DNA from: Corynebacterium faecale
Lineage (GTDB): Bacteria; Actinomycetota; Actinomycetes; Mycobacteriales; Mycobacteriaceae
Assembly: GCF_030408735.1 (NCBI RefSeq)
Contig: NZ_CP047204.1
Coordinates: 186,001 to 250,000, forward strand
Length of the DNA: 64,000 nt
Direction of reading: 5' to 3'
Under the pieces are notes generated by a model that worked only from the letters and a program-made list of their open reading frames with translations, had not been told where the DNA came from and searched no databases. This document shows, piece by piece, positions 34,118 to 44,632 of this stretch. Each line of letters starts with the position of its first letter. Position 1 is the first letter of the stretch. The position numbers and the translations under genes are program-made.

Positions 34118-37100
34118 ATGAATAAATTCACATCTACACGCGTATTTGGGAAGGGGGTGTCCCCCTGGATTGTGGTTACGGTCTTCATGGCTGTGATGGC
34201 GCTGATTTTCGCACTGCTGTCGCCCACAGCTGCTCGAGCTGACGAATTTGCGCTGAATGACGGCGCAGTCATCGAGATTGCTGATGAGCTTGATGTGGCA
34301 AGCGATCAAACCCTCAACGACGAGGAGGAACCCCTCCCTGAACTGATTGAATCAGACCCAGTTGAGGTCGATGAGACATCGAATGACGTGGTCATCGGCG
34401 ATGATCTCATTGAACCTACTGATGAGGTCGGCATTCTCGATGGTCTTAGTGACCTTATTAGCCCTCTCCAGCTGAGGGAGCCCCAAAACTGGGGAGATCT
34501 CACTGTTCACACCGCCACCCAAATCTTCACTGAGGAAGGCGGCTCGACAACTGATCCCAAGGAAGTTGGCCAAGCGGTATGGATCTCGGGTGAGTGGGAT
34601 GGCCGAGATTTCGATCTGCAGCCCGGCGACAGCTTTGAGATCCACCTCCCTGATGTTGTAACACTCCGAGCTCTGGGTGGATTCCCTCTGCGGGCTCAGA
34701 ATGAGCCTGGCACTCCGGAGTGGGGTTACTGTGCTCCACAAGGCGGGGGCCAGAATTTCTTCCTGTGTGACATCGAGGAGCTCCCTGGTACCAGTGCTTA
34801 TGGTGAGTGGGCTGGTGAAGTGATCGCTACTTCTGTCAGCGATGAATTCAACATCATTGCTGCTGACGTCGGCCTTGGCAAGGGCGTCGAAATGGCTGAG
34901 CTTGATATGGATCTGGTGAGCGAGCCCTTCGGAACCGTGTTCCGCTGGGAAGCTGAAATCTCCTCCCCAGACACCAGGGTGCTCACCATTGATGAACCCA
35001 TCGTTCTTGAGGATTCATTCAGCGATAACCTCCGACTCTGTGCGAGTGCAGATATAACACGCCTCGAGGTTGTCTATCGTGGTAATACCTATACTGATAT
35101 TGCCACTCTGGTGCAGACCAGTGATACGTCCATGACGATCACTGTTACCCCGCCGGCTGGTGGATTTGTTATTGGTGGCGGCCTGAATCACACGATCGAC
35201 ATCAAGTACTCGCTGTGTACTGCTTCCGGCGGTCTTGATGCAAGTGGCACTCTCTATGAGAACAGTGTCACCTGGAATTCCTACACCGCCATCGCTTCAG
35301 AGACCCAGCGCTACGCCAGTTCGGGCACCATTGTCGCCCTGAACCGCGGAACTTTTGATCTGAACAAGGTTGTTGTCGCTCCTTCTGCCCCTCTCGTTGG
35401 AGTTGCAGTGCCTGGTACCATCGGCATCCTTGTAGAGGAGTTTGCTCCTGGTGCAGATCTGTCAGGAGATCCGAACGCCTCCTATACCATTGCTGTTGAT
35501 ACTGACGGAACCGTTATCAATGGTGAGAACTCACGTCCTGATGGATGGAAGATCCGACTCACTGAGATCCCTCCACAAACTATTCCAGGCTTCACCTGGG
35601 GTACTCCACAGTTCTCCGGTGCCGGTATTGAAGATTCCGGTCTGGATGCTGAAGGTCGCGCCTATGCAGTTTTTGAGACCACTCAGAGTGGAAACGTTGG
35701 TATTGAACTGACGAACTACCTGCTGAAGCCTGAGATTGGTACTCTTGCTGAGGTCCAGGATGTAGATAATCCGAAGCTGCTGCCGATTACTGGTGGCACT
35801 GTGGTGGATACTATTTCCTACACTGATCTGAAGGCGGATACTGAGTACCGTTTTGATGGTGTGTTGATGGATGTGAGTGTTACTCCTCCTGTGTCAACGG
35901 GTATCGCTGCGTCCACGACGTTTACCACTCCTGCTGGTGCAGCTGGTGAGGGATATGTTTCTGGTACTGAGACGGTGACTTTCACTATCACTGGTGCTCA
36001 GGCAGTTGAGTACGCTGGCAAGACCTTGGTTGTGTACGAGCGGGCGTTTGAGCTTGAGGGCCCGACTCCGGATGTTCCTGTGGCAGTTCACGAGGATCCA
36101 GAGGACGAGGACCAGAGATTCCGCGTTGAGCGTGAGCCTGAGATTGGTACTCTTGCTGAGGTCCAGGATGTAGATAATCCGAAGCTGCTGCCGATTACTG
36201 GTGGCACTGTGGTGGATACTATTTCCTACACTGATCTGAAGGCGGATACTGAGTACCGTTTTGATGGTGTGTTGATGGATGTGAGTGTTACTCCTCCTGT
36301 GTCAACGGGTATCGCTGCGTCCACGACGTTTACCACTCCTGCTGGTGCAGCTGGTGAGGGATATGTTTCTGGTACTGAGACGGTGACTTTCACTATCACT
36401 GGTGCTCAGGCAGTTGAGTACGCTGGCAAGACCTTGGTTGTGTACGAGCGGGCGTTTGAGCTTGAGGGCCCGACTCCGGATGTTCCTGTGGCAGTTCACG
36501 AGGATCCAGAGGACGAGGACCAGAGATTCCGCGTTGAGCGTGAGCCTGAGATTGGTACTCTTGCTGAGGTCCAGGATGTAGATAATCCGAAGCTGCTGCC
36601 GATTACTGGTGGCACTGTGGTGGATACTATTTCCTACACTGATCTGAAGGCGGATACTGAGTACCGTTTTGATGGTGTGTTGATGGATGTGAGTGTTACT
36701 CCTCCTGTGTCAACGGGTATCGCTGCGTCCACGACGTTTACCACTCCTGCTGGTGCAGCTGGTGAGGGATATGTTTCTGGTACTGAGACGGTGACTTTCA
36801 CTATCACTGGTGCTCAGGCAGTTGAGTACGCTGGCAAGACCTTGGTTGTGTACGAGCGGGCGTTTGAGCTTGAGGGCCCGACTCCGGATGTTCCTGTGGC
36901 AGTTCACGAGGATCCAGAGGACGAGGACCAGAGATTCCGCGTTGAGCGTGAGCCTGAGATTGGTACTCTTGCTGAGGTCCAGGATGTAGATAATCCGAAG
37001 CTGCTGCCGATTACTGGTGGCACTGTGGTGGATACTATTTCCTACACTGATCTGAAGGCGGATACTGAGTACCGTTTTGATGGTGTGTTGATGGATGTGA

Positions 37101-38458
37101 GTGTTACTCCTCCTGTGTCAACGGGTATCGCTGCGTCCACGACGTTTACCACTCCTGCTGGTGCAGCTGGTGAGGGATATGTTTCTGGTACTGAGACGGT
37201 GACTTTCACTATCACTGGTGCTCAGGCAGTTGAGTACGCTGGCAAGACCTTGGTTGTGTACGAGCGGGCGTTTGAGCTTGAGGGCCCGACTCCGGATGTT
37301 CCTGTGGCAGTTCACGAGGATCCAGAGGACGAGGACCAGAGATTCCGCGTTGAGCGTGAGCCTGAGATTGGTACTCTTGCTGAGGTCCAGGATGTAGATA
37401 ATCCGAAGCTGCTGCCGATTACTGGTGGCACTGTGGTGGATACTATTTCCTACACTGATCTGAAGGCGGATACTGAGTACCGTTTTGATGGTGTGTTGAT
37501 GGATGTGAGTGTTACTCCTCCTGTGTCAACGGGTATCGCTGCGTCCACGACGTTTACCACTCCTGCTGGTGCAGCTGGTGAGGGATATGTTTCTGGTACT
37601 GAGACGGTGACTTTCACTATCACTGGTGCTCAGGCAGTTGAGTACGCTGGCAAGACCTTGGTTGTGTACGAGCGGGCGTTTGAGCTTGAGGGCCCGACTC
37701 CGGATGTTCCTGTGGCAGTTCACGAGGATCCAGAGGACGAGGACCAGAGATTCGACATTGAACCTGGTGGAATCATCGTTGTCACCAAGACAGTTACTGG
37801 CCCGAAGGGCGATGCTGTCGAGAACGATGAGGACGCAGAATTCCAGATCAGGGCAGAGTGGGTTGATGGTCAGGGCAACACCCAGACCAGAACCTTCAAT
37901 GTCACCCCTGGTCAGCCTGTTGAACTGGTGGGTCTGCCACTGGATACGGAGATCGTCCTCACCGAGGTCGGTGCCGATACCAGTGTCAGCAACGTTAAGT
38001 GGGGTGACATCATCTGGTCCGGCGAAGGCGTCGTTGATCAGTCTGGTGACTCCGCTAGCGGCATCATCACCCTGGAGAACCCAGGTGCAACGGTTCAGGT
38101 TGGACTGGAGAACAAGACCAGCTCCAATGCGCTGATCATCATTCCAATTCCAATCCCACTGCCACCAGCTGGTGGCGGCCCAACCCCACCGCCAGCTCCG
38201 GTTGCTCCGGTAACACCTCCTGCTCCACCAGAGGTAGCCCCGGTGTCCCCAGTGTCTCCTAAGGATGGCATCCAGCCTTCCGCAAAGGACGGCATTCAGC
38301 CACAGGCAGCTGCTCCACAGCGGGGTGCTGTACCACAGGCGCAGCAGACCGGCCTTGCAGCTACCGGCGCTGACGTCGTGTTGCTCGCAGGTGGCGGAAT
38401 CATGATTCTGCTCCTGGGTGCGTGGCTCGTCCTTCGCGGACGTCGCAACGAATCCTAA
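34118..38458 (+). CDS. Cell-wall-anchored adhesin with five T-Q ester domain repeats
   Basis: A 1446-residue surface protein. Signal peptide at about 1-45 (hydrophobic core, then TAARADEF). An acidic segment follows, then adhesin-like beta domains to about 535. Five identical 136-residue VaFE/T-Q ester-bond domains come next: DTISYTDL supplies the Thr, HEDPEDEDQ the Gln, and LVVYERAF is the VaFE-like strand. A DUF5979-type domain (VVTKTVTGPKG), a Pro-rich wall-spanning region, and LAATG (1413-1417) with a membrane helix and RGRR tail complete it. LAxTG fits class E (housekeeping) sortases rather than the usual LPxTG. The ATG at 34118 follows GGAAGGGG. No sortase is adjacent. Codon choice is more AT-rich than in flanking core genes. 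Confidence 0.87.
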   Translation: MNKFTSTRVFGKGVSPWIVVTVFMAVMALIFALLSPTAARADEFALNDGAVIEIADELDVASDQTLNDEEEPLPELIESDPVEVDETSNDVVIGDDLIEPTDEVGILDGLSDLISPLQLREPQNWGDLTVHTATQIFTEEGGSTTDPKEVGQAVWISGEWDGRDFDLQPGDSFEIHLPDVVTLRALGGFPLRAQNEPGTPEWGYCAPQGGGQNFFLCDIEELPGTSAYGEWAGEVIATSVSDEFNIIAADVGLGKGVEMAELDMDLVSEPFGTVFRWEAEISSPDTRVLTIDEPIVLEDSFSDNLRLCASADITRLEVVYRGNTYTDIATLVQTSDTSMTITVTPPAGGFVIGGGLNHTIDIKYSLCTASGGLDASGTLYENSVTWNSYTAIASETQRYASSGTIVALNRGTFDLNKVVVAPSAPLVGVAVPGTIGILVEEFAPGADLSGDPNASYTIAVDTDGTVINGENSRPDGWKIRLTEIPPQTIPGFTWGTPQFSGAGIEDSGLDAEGRAYAVFETTQSGNVGIELTNYLLKPEIGTLAEVQDVDNPKLLPITGGTVVDTISYTDLKADTEYRFDGVLMDVSVTPPVSTGIAASTTFTTPAGAAGEGYVSGTETVTFTITGAQAVEYAGKTLVVYERAFELEGPTPDVPVAVHEDPEDEDQRFRVEREPEIGTLAEVQDVDNPKLLPITGGTVVDTISYTDLKADTEYRFDGVLMDVSVTPPVSTGIAASTTFTTPAGAAGEGYVSGTETVTFTITGAQAVEYAGKTLVVYERAFELEGPTPDVPVAVHEDPEDEDQRFRVEREPEIGTLAEVQDVDNPKLLPITGGTVVDTISYTDLKADTEYRFDGVLMDVSVTPPVSTGIAASTTFTTPAGAAGEGYVSGTETVTFTITGAQAVEYAGKTLVVYERAFELEGPTPDVPVAVHEDPEDEDQRFRVEREPEIGTLAEVQDVDNPKLLPITGGTVVDTISYTDLKADTEYRFDGVLMDVSVTPPVSTGIAASTTFTTPAGAAGEGYVSGTETVTFTITGAQAVEYAGKTLVVYERAFELEGPTPDVPVAVHEDPEDEDQRFRVEREPEIGTLAEVQDVDNPKLLPITGGTVVDTISYTDLKADTEYRFDGVLMDVSVTPPVSTGIAASTTFTTPAGAAGEGYVSGTETVTFTITGAQAVEYAGKTLVVYERAFELEGPTPDVPVAVHEDPEDEDQRFDIEPGGIIVVTKTVTGPKGDAVENDEDAEFQIRAEWVDGQGNTQTRTFNVTPGQPVELVGLPLDTEIVLTEVGADTSVSNVKWGDIIWSGEGVVDQSGDSASGIITLENPGATVQVGLENKTSSNALIIIPIPIPLPPAGGGPTPPPAPVAPVTPPAPPEVAPVSPVSPKDGIQPSAKDGIQPQAAAPQRGAVPQAQQTGLAATGADVVLLAGGGIMILLLGAWLVLRGRRNES
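35729..37753 (+). repeat. Five direct repeats of 408 bp within the adhesin gene
   Basis: Units start at 35729, 36137, 36545, 36953 and 37361, each 408 bp (136 codons). Wherever compared they are the same at every base, including third positions. The last diverges after GACCAGAGATTC. Such homogeneity means recent expansion or ongoing gene conversion. Confidence 0.95.
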
Positions 38459-38469
38459 ACAGTAGGACC

Positions 38470-38511
38470 TCAAGGTGGAGGCTGGCTCTCAACAGCTGGC
38501 CTCCACCTTGA
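38470..38511 (+). terminator. Hairpin after the adhesin gene
   Basis: TCAAGGTGGAGGC with its complement GCCTCCACCTTGA around an inner GCTG/CAGC pair. There is no T-run, so termination may be partial and allow transcription into the small gene at 38557. Confidence 0.6.
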
Positions 38512-38556
38512 CCCCCTAGCCTCAGCTTCACCTAGAACCCTTTAGGGAGTATTACC

Positions 38557-38712
38557 ATGATGGTTATTCCAATCCCGATCGTGATCGAGGATCTCGGCTA
38601 TGTCGGATCCAGCGTGTTCGATTTCCTGATCGATCTGTCAGTCATGCTGTTCGATTTCATTGACGGCGCCGGAAGTTCTGGTGTTCTGTCTTCTGTTCCA
38701 TCCAGCAGCTAG
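38557..38712 (+). CDS. Small hydrophobic acidic peptide, 51 residues
   Basis: ATG at 38557, preceded by TTAGGGAG, encodes 51 residues with no signal peptide. The peptide has a hydrophobic start (MMVIPIPIVI), a central amphipathic run containing VFDFLIDL and LFDFIDG with regularly placed Asp, and a Gly/Ser tail. There are no basic residues at all. It sits between two hairpins (38470-38511 and 38739-38782), as an independent small gene would. Size and acidity recall the tiny PorA/PorH cell-wall porins of corynebacteria, but no sequence match is claimed. Confidence 0.6.
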   Translation: MMVIPIPIVIEDLGYVGSSVFDFLIDLSVMLFDFIDGAGSSGVLSSVPSSS

Positions 38713-38738
38713 TTAGTTTCTGACGCTGTAACACTTCA

Positions 38739-38782
38739 GGCCCGCTTCCCCCTAGAACAAAACAGGGGGAGGCGGGCCTTTG
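38739..38782. terminator. Bidirectional terminator
   Basis: GGCCCGCTTCCCCCT / AGGGGGAGGCGGGCC, near-perfect 15-bp arms around a 10-nt AT-rich loop, followed by TTTGTGG. It lies between the small peptide gene and the convergent DMT transporter gene. Confidence 0.85.
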
Positions 38783-38788
38783 TGGTAT

Positions 38789-39625
38789 CTACAGACTTTT
38801 CCGGGACAGGGAAATAGTGGAGATCACCATCAGTGCCAAGGCCAGACCCATCCAGATCCACTCCCAGTCCACCACCTGGAAACGTTCCAACAACACCGCG
38901 TATCCCAGGCTAAATGCGACGAGGGGTTCTCCGATTTTCATGGCGGGCAGGGACGTCCGGAGTGCGCCCGCGTTGAAGGCATTCTGCTGGACAATGGTGC
39001 CCACCGTTGCTGCCACGATGAGTGCGTACAGCTCCCAGGCGGTCAGCAGTCCCACCACACCGGCGGAGGTGAAGGAATCAGCTACTGCTTTGGACAACAC
39101 GGCCACGTAGCCGAAGATCGCACCGGTGACCAGGCCCTGCAGCAGAGCGCGTTTGCGCTGCCCCAGTCGGGCTCCCGCGTAATAGAGCACGGTGAGAACC
39201 GCTATGCCGACGAGGATGGCAGGGATCCACCGTTGGATGGGCGGATGGTCATCGCCGCCGATGGGGCGACCCATCACGGATACCACGATCACTGCACCGG
39301 TGAGCAGAGTTGACCACATGATTTCAGCCGGGGACATTCTGCGTCTGCTGTATAACGCGGACAGTGGGAGGGTGAACATCAAGGACATCACCAGAAACGG
39401 CTGCACCAGCAGCAATGGGCCAAAAGCCAGGGCCACAACCTGTAAACCGTAGGCAACGATCGCGGTGGACATGCCAGCCCACCACATTGGTCGTTGGATG
39501 GCGCTGAGGAACGGGGAATCACCCGCGGGCACGCTGACAGCGATGCGGTGTCGGACTACGGTGCCCCACGCAATGGTGAGTGCCGACGCCAGTGCGAATA
39601 GCACGGCTAACAGGTCGCTTTGCAC
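38789..39625 (-). CDS. DMT-superfamily (EamA-like) membrane protein
   Basis: A 278-residue protein with nine to ten hydrophobic helices in the two-half arrangement of drug/metabolite transporters. N-terminal helices start LLAVLFALASALTIAWG, Arg/Ser-rich loops follow, and a second half begins near 120. A gene of this kind lies directly before lysC in C. glutamicum, so it belongs to the ancestral order, unlike the adhesin beside it. Substrate unknown. It is divergent from lysC. Confidence 0.8.
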   Translation of the reverse strand: MQSDLLAVLFALASALTIAWGTVVRHRIAVSVPAGDSPFLSAIQRPMWWAGMSTAIVAYGLQVVALAFGPLLLVQPFLVMSLMFTLPLSALYSRRRMSPAEIMWSTLLTGAVIVVSVMGRPIGGDDHPPIQRWIPAILVGIAVLTVLYYAGARLGQRKRALLQGLVTGAIFGYVAVLSKAVADSFTSAGVVGLLTAWELYALIVAATVGTIVQQNAFNAGALRTSLPAMKIGEPLVAFSLGYAVLLERFQVVDWEWIWMGLALALMVISTISLSRKSL

Positions 39626-39814
39626 CCGGTCAACGTTAGTTGATCGGGTGGGGTGCAGATAATTGGGAGGTTGGGGACGCTGGGGGTTGGTCGTCGATAA
39701 GCAGGGGTGAAACCTTGGTGTGGATAAATGTTTGCCTCAGATATGTATCATGCGATCGAAAAGGTAGAGTGGTGAGGCGTAACTGTCGGTACCGCGAACG
39801 AAAGGTGGCACTTG

Positions 39815-41080
39815 GTGGCCCTAGTCGTACAGAAATATGGCGGTTCCTCACTGGAGAGTGCGGAACGCATCCGGAACGTTGCTGAACGGATCGTTGCCAC
39901 CAAGAAGGCCGGAAATGATGTCGTGGTGGTCTGCTCCGCCATGGGTGACAGCACCGATGAACTTCTGGAACTCGCTGAAGCCGTCAACCCCGTTCCGCCG
40001 GCCCGTGAGATGGATATGCTTCTCACCGCCGGTGAGCGCATCTCCAATGCGTTGGTTGCCATGGCTATTGAGTCGCTGGGGGCGCAGGCACAGTCCTTCA
40101 CCGGTTCGCAGGCTGGCGTGCTCACCACGGAGCGTCACGGCAATGCCCGCATTGTTGATGTCACCCCGGGCCGTGTGCGTGAGGCGTTGGATGAGGGCAA
40201 GATCTGTATCGTCGCCGGTTTCCAGGGTGTGAATAAGGAAACCCGCGATGTGACCACGCTGGGCCGCGGTGGGTCAGATACCACCGCGGTGGCGCTGGCT
40301 GCAGCGCTGGATGCTGATGTCTGTGAGATCTATTCTGATGTTGATGGCGTCTACACCGCTGATCCGCGCATCGTGCCCAACGCCCAGAAGCTGGAGAAAC
40401 TCTCCTTCGAGGAGATGCTGGAACTGGCTGCCGTGGGTTCCAAGATTCTTGTGCTGCGCAGTGTTGAATACGCCCGCGCGTTCAATGTTCCGATGCGTGT
40501 ACGTTCGTCCTATAGCAATGACCCCGGCACCCTGATCGCCGGTTCGATGGAGGATATTCCTGTGGAAGAAGCAGTTCTCACCGGTGTAGCAACCGACAAG
40601 TCCGAGGCCAAGGTCACCGTTTTGGGTATTCCGGACAAGCCGGGCGAGGCGGCGAAGGTCTTCCGTGCCCTCGCTGATGCCGAGATCAACATTGACATGG
40701 TGCTGCAGAACGTCTCCTCCGTGGAGGACGGCACCACCGACATCACCTTCACCTGCCCGCGCTCCGACGGACCACGCGCCATGGAACTGCTGAAGAAGAT
40801 GCAGCAGCAGGGCGCCTGGACAAACGTGCTTTACGACGACCAGGTGGGCAAGGTCTCCCTCGTCGGCGCCGGCATGAAGTCCCACCCGGGTGTAACGGCT
40901 GAGTTCATGGAGGCGCTGCGTGATGTCAACGTCAACATTGAGTTGATCTCCACCTCTGAAATCCGCATCTCTGTGCTCATCCGCGAAGATGACCTGGATA
41001 AGTCCGCAGTGGCACTTCATGAGAAGTTCCAGCTCGGTGGCGAGGAAGAAGCCACTGTCTACGCTGGTACCGGACGCTAA
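39815..41080 (+). CDS. lysC: Aspartokinase, alpha subunit
   Basis: ATP-dependent phosphorylation of aspartate, the entry to lysine, threonine and methionine synthesis. 421 residues, the same length as the C. glutamicum enzyme. The kinase domain opens with [10 protein letters not shown] and contains [14 protein letters not shown]. Two ACT domains follow (about 265-340 and 345-415), with [19 protein letters not shown] as part of the lysine/threonine effector site. The start is GTG at 39815; a TTG one codon upstream is less likely. Within it lies an in-frame start for the beta subunit. asd follows 34 bp downstream. Confidence 0.95.
   Translation: MALVVQKYGGSSLESAERIRNVAERIVATKKAGNDVVVVCSAMGDSTDELLELAEAVNPVPPAREMDMLLTAGERISNALVAMAIESLGAQAQSFTGSQAGVLTTERHGNARIVDVTPGRVREALDEGKICIVAGFQGVNKETRDVTTLGRGGSDTTAVALAAALDADVCEIYSDVDGVYTADPRIVPNAQKLEKLSFEEMLELAAVGSKILVLRSVEYARAFNVPMRVRSSYSNDPGTLIAGSMEDIPVEEAVLTGVATDKSEAKVTVLGIPDKPGEAAKVFRALADAEINIDMVLQNVSSVEDGTTDITFTCPRSDGPRAMELLKKMQQQGAWTNVLYDDQVGKVSLVGAGMKSHPGVTAEFMEALRDVNVNIELISTSEIRISVLIREDDLDKSAVALHEKFQLGGEEEATVYAGTGR
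40562..41080 (+). other. lysC: Internal start: aspartokinase beta subunit
   Basis: GTG at 40562 (V/MEEAVLTG), preceded by GGAGG at 40548-40552 with a 9-nt spacing, opens the last 172 codons of lysC. They encode only the two ACT domains. C. glutamicum aspartokinase is an alpha2-beta2 enzyme whose beta chain arises this way, and the internal ribosome-binding site is preserved here. Confidence 0.85.
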
Positions 41081-41099
41081 ACAACAGCTTTTATATTAA

Positions 41100-42149
<1,050 letters not shown>

Positions 42150-42174
42150 CTGTCAGTTTTTCACTCGGCGAGGC

Positions 42175-42215
42175 GAGGTTGTCACATTTTGTAGATGTGA
42201 CAACCTCATTTTTTG
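42175..42215 (+). terminator. Terminator of lysC-asd
   Basis: GAGGTTGTCACAT, 7-nt loop, ATGTGACAACCTC, then ATTTTTTG. Confidence 0.92.
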
Positions 42216-42862
42216 TTTCACAACCCAGGAGTGTCGATCTTTACACTCGAATGCCATATGTGTTTTTTATCTCCATCTGACTCCCTCATTTTGGGTTTAA
42301 TGCAAAGATGGGGGTCTTATTGCTTAGCTATTAGGGGTTATGTTTAGCACATGGGAAACCTGAGTGATTTTTATATTATTTTAAGCTTAATGAGGTGGGG
42401 TGGAAGGATTTATGCAGGGAGGGTATCGGCAGGGGTGGCTAGCTGCCCAAACCCTATTGGTACAATCTGAAGATTTTCACGTGATGAATAATTATCTGCA
42501 TAGTCATATTTATGAACCTGGGAAGTTTTAACGCCTCAAGTTGGCTCCCGCCACCCGCCGGGTTATAGGTGGATTCAATCCCCTTTATCACGATTTATGT
42601 GAAAAATCCACCCTGTTTCAAATGGTGAACCTGTGAAGTACATGTGATATTGACAGCTAGCTGGGGTTGGGTTACTAATTAAGTAAACCGCTGTTATTTA
42701 GATGTCAGGCCAAATGGGGTCATATGCATCGGAGCAGATGATTAAGAGCGTTCCACTCTTGCTGGCGTGGCATCTTCTACCATCCGAGCCCATGAATAAG
42801 CGGTCTCGACCTTCATTCCGGCTGTCCCCTGGGGTCCAGTCGCTGATTCACAGGAGCATTCC
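42216..42862. other. AT-rich intergenic region upstream of the pilus operon
   Basis: 647 bp, distinctly AT-rich compared with lysC-asd. It contains the pilus promoter (42650-42678) and a 5' leader of about 178 nt. No convincing gene was found in the first 430 bp. The base composition changes sharply at the asd terminator, which marks the junction between core and accessory DNA. Confidence 0.65.
42650..42678 (+). promoter_or_regulatory. Sigma-A promoter of the pilus operon
   Basis: Consensus -35 TTGACA (42650-42655), a 17-bp spacer and TACTAA (42673-42678) as -10. Transcription should start near 42685. Confidence 0.75.
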
Positions 42863-44563
42863 ATGCATTCCATTCGTCGTGCGGCATCGGTTGTCGCCGT
42901 CTCCGCCCTTCTAGCCACTGGCGCCGTTGGTGCGGTTGCCTACAATGTTTCCCCTGTTGCTCTGCCAAGTGCCGTGGCGCAGGGGAATGTGACCCCGCCG
43001 TTAGAGGGCATTCCAACGAAGGCGAATCTTCATATTTACAAGGTGAGAAGTCTTGACAACGGTATTTCTGCAGATGGAACTGAGAAGTCTGTTGACGATG
43101 ATCGTGCAGAGGGTATTACATACTCCGCCTATAGGTTGAATGACATTGATCTGACCACTCAGAATGGATGGCGGCAGGCAGCGGGCGTTGACATCGCCGG
43201 GCTCTTCAACGGCTCTGTCCTTAACGCTAGGACCCTCAACACGAACCATTCTCGGCTGAGCGGCGTAATGCCTGAGGAACGATCTACCGATTTAGATGGG
43301 TTGGCTGCTTTCAATGACCTTGACATCGGGTATTACCTGGTTGTGGAAGAGTTCGATCCCCGTGATGTGAATAACGTGGCCGTCGCCCCCAGTGATCCTT
43401 TCCTGGTTGCCGTGCCCATGACCAATCCAGCGCCTGAGGTAGACGGTGACGGATGGCTGAATACTGTGTATGTCTATCCAAAGGGACAGTCCTTCGGTGT
43501 TCCCACCAAGCTCATTGGTGACCCCGTAGCTGAAGCTGAGGGTATCGATGTCACCGGTACTTCATTGGGTGAAGCTATCCAGTACGATATCTCAGTCAAC
43601 ATTCCTCGAAGCCCAGTAAATGGCATGACAGGACTCACCTTCACGGATAAGCTGCCTCGAGAATTGACAAATGGGGAGATCCAGTCGATTTCCCTCAATG
43701 GACAACCAATGGCACCGAGCAGCTACGACGTGCGCAACCTGGGATCAGGCGACGCCACAGAGGAGAGTCAGATTCTCTTCGTGGATTTCACCGCAGCTGG
43801 TCTCACTGCCTTAAATTCTGCTTTGGCAACTGGTGACATTGAGATTAGTGTGCAAATCCGAGCTACGCTGAGTGCTGTTCCACAAGACAACCTGGACAAC
43901 AACGCATGGTTCAGGCGCACAGAGGGATTCGGAACCATTCCGCCGGTAGACTGGGACCCAGAAAACCCTGGCTCCGGTGAGCCAGTTCCCGGTGCTATCT
44001 CACACACGGCCACCGCGATCTACGGCGAGATCAATATCTCCAAGTTGGATAGTGATTCCAGTCCCATCACTGCAAGTCCTGCAACTTTTGAGCTATACCG
44101 CTGTGAAGTAGATCCAGACGAACGCCTGCGTCCTGTGAGTGACCCCATCAGTGTAGGGGTTGAAGGATCTGGTGCGCGGATTTCGGAGTGGAGCACCGGT
44201 TCTGCTGGTGAGGTATCCATCTCGGGCATCCACCTTGGCAATCTGCAGGGTAGTACGGCAGATGGTGCAAGGGCTTTCGAGAATATCTGGATAGATAACG
44301 GAACCACGTTCTGCCTGCTGGAAACGGAGGCACCTGACGGCTATGAGCTGCTACCGCAGCCTGTACCAGTAACGTTCAGCCCTACTACGTCTACCACTGG
44401 GTTGCTGACTGTTGACGCAGATATCCAAAACGTCCGTAGTAACGCAGGCTTCAACCTGCCACTGACCGGTGGCATGGGCATCTGGGTCGCACTCGGTGGC
44501 GGCGCACTGCTGCTGCTGATCGCAGCTGCCTACTACGCAGCCCGCAACCGCAAGCAGGCCTAA
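42863..44563 (+). CDS. Major pilin, SpaA-type
   Basis: Shaft subunit of a sortase-assembled pilus, 566 residues. Signal peptide at about 1-39. The pilin motif WLNTVYVYPKG supplies the cross-linking Lys207. An E-box (CLLETEAPDGYEL) has Glu487, needed for assembly and for an intramolecular isopeptide bond. The sorting signal LPLTG at 532-536 is followed by a membrane helix and RNRKQA. The order of domains matches SpaA/SpaD/SpaH of C. diphtheriae. AGGAG lies 6 nt before the ATG. First gene of a four-gene operon. Confidence 0.93.
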   Translation: MHSIRRAASVVAVSALLATGAVGAVAYNVSPVALPSAVAQGNVTPPLEGIPTKANLHIYKVRSLDNGISADGTEKSVDDDRAEGITYSAYRLNDIDLTTQNGWRQAAGVDIAGLFNGSVLNARTLNTNHSRLSGVMPEERSTDLDGLAAFNDLDIGYYLVVEEFDPRDVNNVAVAPSDPFLVAVPMTNPAPEVDGDGWLNTVYVYPKGQSFGVPTKLIGDPVAEAEGIDVTGTSLGEAIQYDISVNIPRSPVNGMTGLTFTDKLPRELTNGEIQSISLNGQPMAPSSYDVRNLGSGDATEESQILFVDFTAAGLTALNSALATGDIEISVQIRATLSAVPQDNLDNNAWFRRTEGFGTIPPVDWDPENPGSGEPVPGAISHTATAIYGEINISKLDSDSSPITASPATFELYRCEVDPDERLRPVSDPISVGVEGSGARISEWSTGSAGEVSISGIHLGNLQGSTADGARAFENIWIDNGTTFCLLETEAPDGYELLPQPVPVTFSPTTSTTGLLTVDADIQNVRSNAGFNLPLTGGMGIWVALGGGALLLLIAAAYYAARNRKQA

Positions 44564-44632
44564 GGAAAGAGGGGACAGCGGGCGGCGTCGATAAGCACAG
44601 GCGCCCTCCGCCCCCAAGATCTGGAGAACCCT

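Noticed and set aside
35894-37315. Repeated minus-strand 65-codon frames inside the adhesin repeats
   Set aside because: Mirror images of the 408-bp repeat; they reappear only because the units are identical.
39626-39814. Lysine riboswitch before lysC
   Set aside because: Only 189 bp are available, shared with a divergent gene, and no L-box landmark helices or terminator were found.
42702-42914. Plus-strand 70-codon frame in the pilus leader
   Set aside because: Overlaps the start of the major pilin in a different frame and has no ribosome-binding site.
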